DNA of 64,000 nt from Polynucleobacter yangtzensis (GTDB taxonomy: Bacteria > Pseudomonadota > Gammaproteobacteria > Burkholderiales > Burkholderiaceae), in NCBI RefSeq assembly GCF_001595965.1, contig NZ_LOJI01000001.1:547841-611840 (forward strand), written 5' to 3'. Positions 61,186 through 64,000 of this stretch are shown piece by piece. A program made the position numbers and the translations under genes. Below the pieces are notes generated by a model. The model searched no databases. It saw only the letters and a program-made list of their open reading frames with translations, and had not been told where the DNA came from. The first letter of the stretch is position 1; the number at the start of each line of letters is the position of its first letter.

Positions 61186-62811
61186 ATGACTCAAACAAAC
61201 ACTTACGACTACATCATCATCGGAGCGGGCAGTGCTGGCTGCATGTTGGCTAAGCGTTTGACCGAAAACCCTAGCAAGAAAGTCCTGCTGATTGAAGCCG
61301 GCAAGAACGACAACTACATCTGGATTCATATTCCGGTTGGTTACTTATATTGCATTGATAACCCAAGAGCAGATTGGCGATTTAAGACTGCTAACGAAAA
61401 AGGACTGAACGGTAGATCTTTGCTTTACCCTCGGGGCAGAGTATTAGGTGGCTGTTCATCCATCAACGGCATGATCTATATGCGTGGTCAAGCAGGTGAC
61501 TACGAATCTTGGGTGCAAGCAACGGGTGATGATTCTTGGTCTTGGGAAAATGCACTCAAGCGTTATATGTCATTCGAGGATTACCACAGTGCTGCTAATC
61601 AATGGCACAGCAAAGGTGGCGAGTGGACTGTATCTAAGCAACGCTTGCGTTGGCCCATCATGGATCGTTTTAAGGATGCTGCTGTACAGGCTGGCATTCC
61701 AGCATCTGATGACTTCAACCGTGGCGATAACTTTGGTGTAGGCTACTTCGATGTGAGTCAACGTGCTGGTTGGCGTTTAAATACTTCAAAGGCATTTTTA
61801 AGGGATGCTGCTAAGCGTAGCAACCTCACCATCATTACTGAAGCGGTAGTGAATAAACTCAAGATTGATCCTGTAACTAAAAATTGTTACGGTGTTGAGT
61901 ACATTAAGAATGGTCAGACATGTGAGGCCTTGTGTGCCATTGAGCAGGGCGGTGAAGTTTTGCTGAGTGGTGGTGCAATTGGTAGCGTGCAAATTCTGGA
62001 GCGCTCTGGCATTGGATCAGCGGCACACCTCAATCTATTAGGTATCCCAGTGATTGCCGATCTACCAGGCGTAGGTGAGAATCTGCAAGATCATTTGCAA
62101 TTGCGTATGGTGTACAAAGTCAATGGCATCAAGACTTTAAACACCAAAGCCAACACGCTCTGGGGCAAGATGATGATTGGCTTGGAGTATGTATTGAAGC
62201 GCTCTGGGCCGATGTCGATGGCGCCCTCACAGCTCGGTGCATTTGCATACAGTTCGCCTGAGCAAAAAAGTGCAAACGTGGAATATCACGTGCAGCCTTT
62301 GTCCTTAGAGAAGTTTGGTGAAGACTTGCATTCGTTTAATGCATTTACTGCGAGCGTTTGTAATTTACGTCCCACTTCACGCGGTAGTGTGCACATCAAT
62401 TCAATTGATCCAGAAGCGCCACCGGTTATTAGTCCTAATTACTTGTCAACAGATGAGGACCGCAAAGTAGCGGCAGAATCATTGCGCTTAACTCGCAAGA
62501 TTGTGGAGCAAGCTGCGCTTGCCCCTTTTGCTCCAGAAGAATACAAGCCTGGTGTGCAGTACCAAACCGATGAAGAACTGGTAAAGGCAGCGGGTGATAT
62601 TGGCACTACGATCTTTCATCCGGTGGGTACTTGCAAGATGGGGCGCGCAGATGATCCGATGGCCGTACTTGACTCCCAACTCCGTGTGAGAGGTATTCAT
62701 CATCTACGTGTAGTCGATGCTTCAGCGATGCCGACGATTACATCAGGCAACACTGCTGCGCCAACGATGATGATTGCAGAACGCGTAGCAGAACTACTTA
62801 CGCGTGAATAA
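61186..62811 (+). CDS. GMC-family flavin oxidoreductase (choline dehydrogenase-like)
   Basis: A 541-residue glucose-methanol-choline family enzyme: the FAD-binding DYIIIGAGSAGCMLAKRL, the GMC signature PRGRVLGGCSSINGMIYMRG, a second signature GGAIGSVQILERSGIGSA, and the C-terminal VGTCKMGRADDPMA and TSGNTAAPTMMIAERVA. It resembles BetA-like alcohol dehydrogenases, but no betB/betI genes accompany it, so the substrate is probably another alcohol. It overlaps the EamA gene by 8 bp. Confidence 0.9.
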   Translation: MTQTNTYDYIIIGAGSAGCMLAKRLTENPSKKVLLIEAGKNDNYIWIHIPVGYLYCIDNPRADWRFKTANEKGLNGRSLLYPRGRVLGGCSSINGMIYMRGQAGDYESWVQATGDDSWSWENALKRYMSFEDYHSAANQWHSKGGEWTVSKQRLRWPIMDRFKDAAVQAGIPASDDFNRGDNFGVGYFDVSQRAGWRLNTSKAFLRDAAKRSNLTIITEAVVNKLKIDPVTKNCYGVEYIKNGQTCEALCAIEQGGEVLLSGGAIGSVQILERSGIGSAAHLNLLGIPVIADLPGVGENLQDHLQLRMVYKVNGIKTLNTKANTLWGKMMIGLEYVLKRSGPMSMAPSQLGAFAYSSPEQKSANVEYHVQPLSLEKFGEDLHSFNAFTASVCNLRPTSRGSVHINSIDPEAPPVISPNYLSTDEDRKVAAESLRLTRKIVEQAALAPFAPEEYKPGVQYQTDEELVKAAGDIGTTIFHPVGTCKMGRADDPMAVLDSQLRVRGIHHLRVVDASAMPTITSGNTAAPTMMIAERVAELLTRE

Positions 62812-63721
62812 CATTTCGCAAAAAAGCTACTCATTGCCAGCGAGTCATTTATTGCTGGCACTAGCCATTGTGGCGGTGTGGGGTACTAACTTTGTAGTGA
62901 TTAAGTTATCCCTCCATTCTTTTCCGCCTTTCTTATTTGCTGCACTTCGTTACACGTTTGCTTTTCTGCCTTTGGCACTTTTCTTTCCCATACCCAAAGT
63001 CTCATGGATCAATCTCTGTATTTATGGAGTTGCAGTGGGAGTGGGGCAGTTCGGAGTTCTGTACTTTGCGATCGATGGTCGCATCTCCCCGGGTCTCGCT
63101 TCCTTAGTTATTCAAACGCAGGTATTTTTTACTATCGGCTTTGCCATGTTCTTTGCCAAAGAGCGTTTGCGAACTTATCAAACAATAGCGCTGCTGGTGG
63201 CCATCGTAGGTTTGGTAGTTATTGCGCTGCACACTGATGCCAGCACTACTTTTCTCGGTCTTGCCTTGGTCGTATTCGCCGGTCTCTCCTGGGGGGTAGC
63301 TAATACGGTTAGTCGCAGGGCGGGCTCGATCAACATGCTGTCCTATGTAGTTTGGGCAAGTGGATTCGCTATTCCACCCTTATTTGTCATGTCCTATCTA
63401 TTTGAGGGTGGCTGGAGTCACATGAGTAGTTCATTAGCCATGGCACCTGTGGGGGCTTGGGCTGGTGTTTTATGGCAATCCTGGGCCAACACCCTCTTTG
63501 GTTATGGGGCTTGGGCCTGGTTGCTCTCCAAGCACCCTGCAGCGGTTGTGGCGCCTGCACCCTTATTGGTGCCTATCTTTGGCATGGGAGCTGCCGCTTA
63601 TTTCCTGGCTGAACCATTGCCCCCATGGAAGATCGAGGCGGCGGGGTTAGTGATCGCTGGCTTGATAGTGAATTTATTTTGGCCAAGCATTGAACTCAAA
63701 CTCAAACGGCATTTTTCTTAA
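62804..63721 (+). CDS. EamA/DMT-family transporter
   Basis: A 305-residue permease with about ten TM segments in two EamA repeats: VVAVWGTNFVVIKL-like VWGTNFVVIKLSLHSFPPFL at the start of the first and VVFAGLSWGVANTVSRRAGS at the start of the second, and FALPLAL-type loops between. It probably exports amino acids or other small metabolites. The start is GTG 62804, inside the end of the GMC gene, so the two are translationally coupled. Confidence 0.9.
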   Translation: MNNISQKSYSLPASHLLLALAIVAVWGTNFVVIKLSLHSFPPFLFAALRYTFAFLPLALFFPIPKVSWINLCIYGVAVGVGQFGVLYFAIDGRISPGLASLVIQTQVFFTIGFAMFFAKERLRTYQTIALLVAIVGLVVIALHTDASTTFLGLALVVFAGLSWGVANTVSRRAGSINMLSYVVWASGFAIPPLFVMSYLFEGGWSHMSSSLAMAPVGAWAGVLWQSWANTLFGYGAWAWLLSKHPAAVVAPAPLLVPIFGMGAAAYFLAEPLPPWKIEAAGLVIAGLIVNLFWPSIELKLKRHFS

Positions 63722-63865
63722 GAGTTTTCTCCCCTAGAAGCTAATGTAAAACCCTAATAGATGCCCCTTTTTTTGCCTTTGTATTAACAGTAAGATAACT
63801 GTTCGTTTGTGTTTTACCTATAAAAAAGTATTTATTCATTAGCAATTTTTAGTCATGGAGACTTT

Positions 63866-64000
63866 ATGAACATTCGTCGTCACATTTTTGCAGTAGCCGC
63901 TACTGCAATGCTTGCAACCGGTGCTTACGCTGCCGATATCAAACTGGGTGTTTCAGGACCTTTCACCGGCGGCTCCGCTTCTATGGGTGTGAGTATGCGT
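63866..64000 (+). CDS. Branched-chain amino-acid-type ABC transporter substrate-binding protein, N-terminus only
   Basis: The first 45 codons are seen before the window ends. A signal peptide (MNIRRHIFAVAATAMLATGA, cut after AYA) is followed by DIKLGVSGPFTGGSASMGVS, the start of LivJ/LivK-type periplasmic binding proteins (family Peripla_BP_6). GGAG precedes the ATG at 7 nt. The bound ligand cannot be judged from this piece. Confidence 0.85.
   Translation, partial: MNIRRHIFAVAATAMLATGAYAADIKLGVSGPFTGGSASMGVSMR

Overview
The window looks like chromosomal DNA of a small-genome, moderately low-GC betaproteobacterium of the Burkholderiaceae, most likely Polynucleobacter or a close relative. That inference rests on gene order and protein sequence (ribBA-ribH-nusB, tolQRAB-pal-cpoB, xseA/exbB-exbD-lpxK-trm112-kdsB-adk, siroheme genes beside DUF934 and cysI) and on frequent TTG/GTG starts; no database search was possible. 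No rRNA, tRNA, CRISPR array, insertion sequence or prophage was recognised.

Layout. 1-8.4 kb: end of a nucleotide-sugar SDR gene, trmB, gabD, the minus-strand ribBA-ribH-nusB operon, and a plus-strand run of four minor-pilin-like genes leading directly into ribD-ribE. 8.4-9.5 kb: an unpaired Phd/StbD-like antitoxin and a higBA module. 9.5-14.9 kb: queC and the Tol-Pal envelope operon. 14.9-17.4 kb: glyA, nrdR and a RelE/HigA2-type module. 17.4-22.4 kb: a Gmd-like dehydratase, then adk, kdsB, a Trm112-like protein, lpxK, exbD and exbB. 22.7-32 kb: xseA, murB, a GSU2403-type nucleotidyltransferase under nested palindromes, yajQ, xerD, plsY, a MAPEG protein, folE, two lipoproteins, a HiPIP gene preceded by a Fur-box-like site, and an HPP protein.

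32-47.6 kb is a surface-polysaccharide (O-antigen/exopolysaccharide) locus. It makes GDP-mannose and GDP-fucose (manC, gmd, fcl), carries glycosyltransferases, a flippase, two ligase/polymerase-like membrane proteins, a chain-length regulator whose base composition differs from its neighbours, and two different lipid-carrier initiating enzymes (WcaJ type and WecA/MraY type). 47.7-52.5 kb: a Ca2+/H+ antiporter, then siroheme synthesis and sulfite reductase.

52.6-61 kb is accessory. It holds a BrnT/RelE-like toxin-antitoxin pair, an OafA-type acyltransferase interrupted by an in-frame TGA, a small basic protein whose start codon lies in a long inverted repeat, an XRE/AbiEii pair whose toxin appears frameshifted at its N-terminus, two membrane proteins of unknown function, an HdeD-like protein, a 59-residue basic protein, a second acyltransferase, darP and an excisionase-like HTH gene. 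61-64 kb: a GMC oxidoreductase, an EamA transporter and the start of a branched-chain amino-acid-type ABC binding protein.

The clearest theme outside core metabolism is a set of addiction-module or nucleotidyltransferase loci placed between housekeeping genes, most with a recognisable palindromic operator and several with signs of decay (orphan antitoxin, frameshifted toxin).
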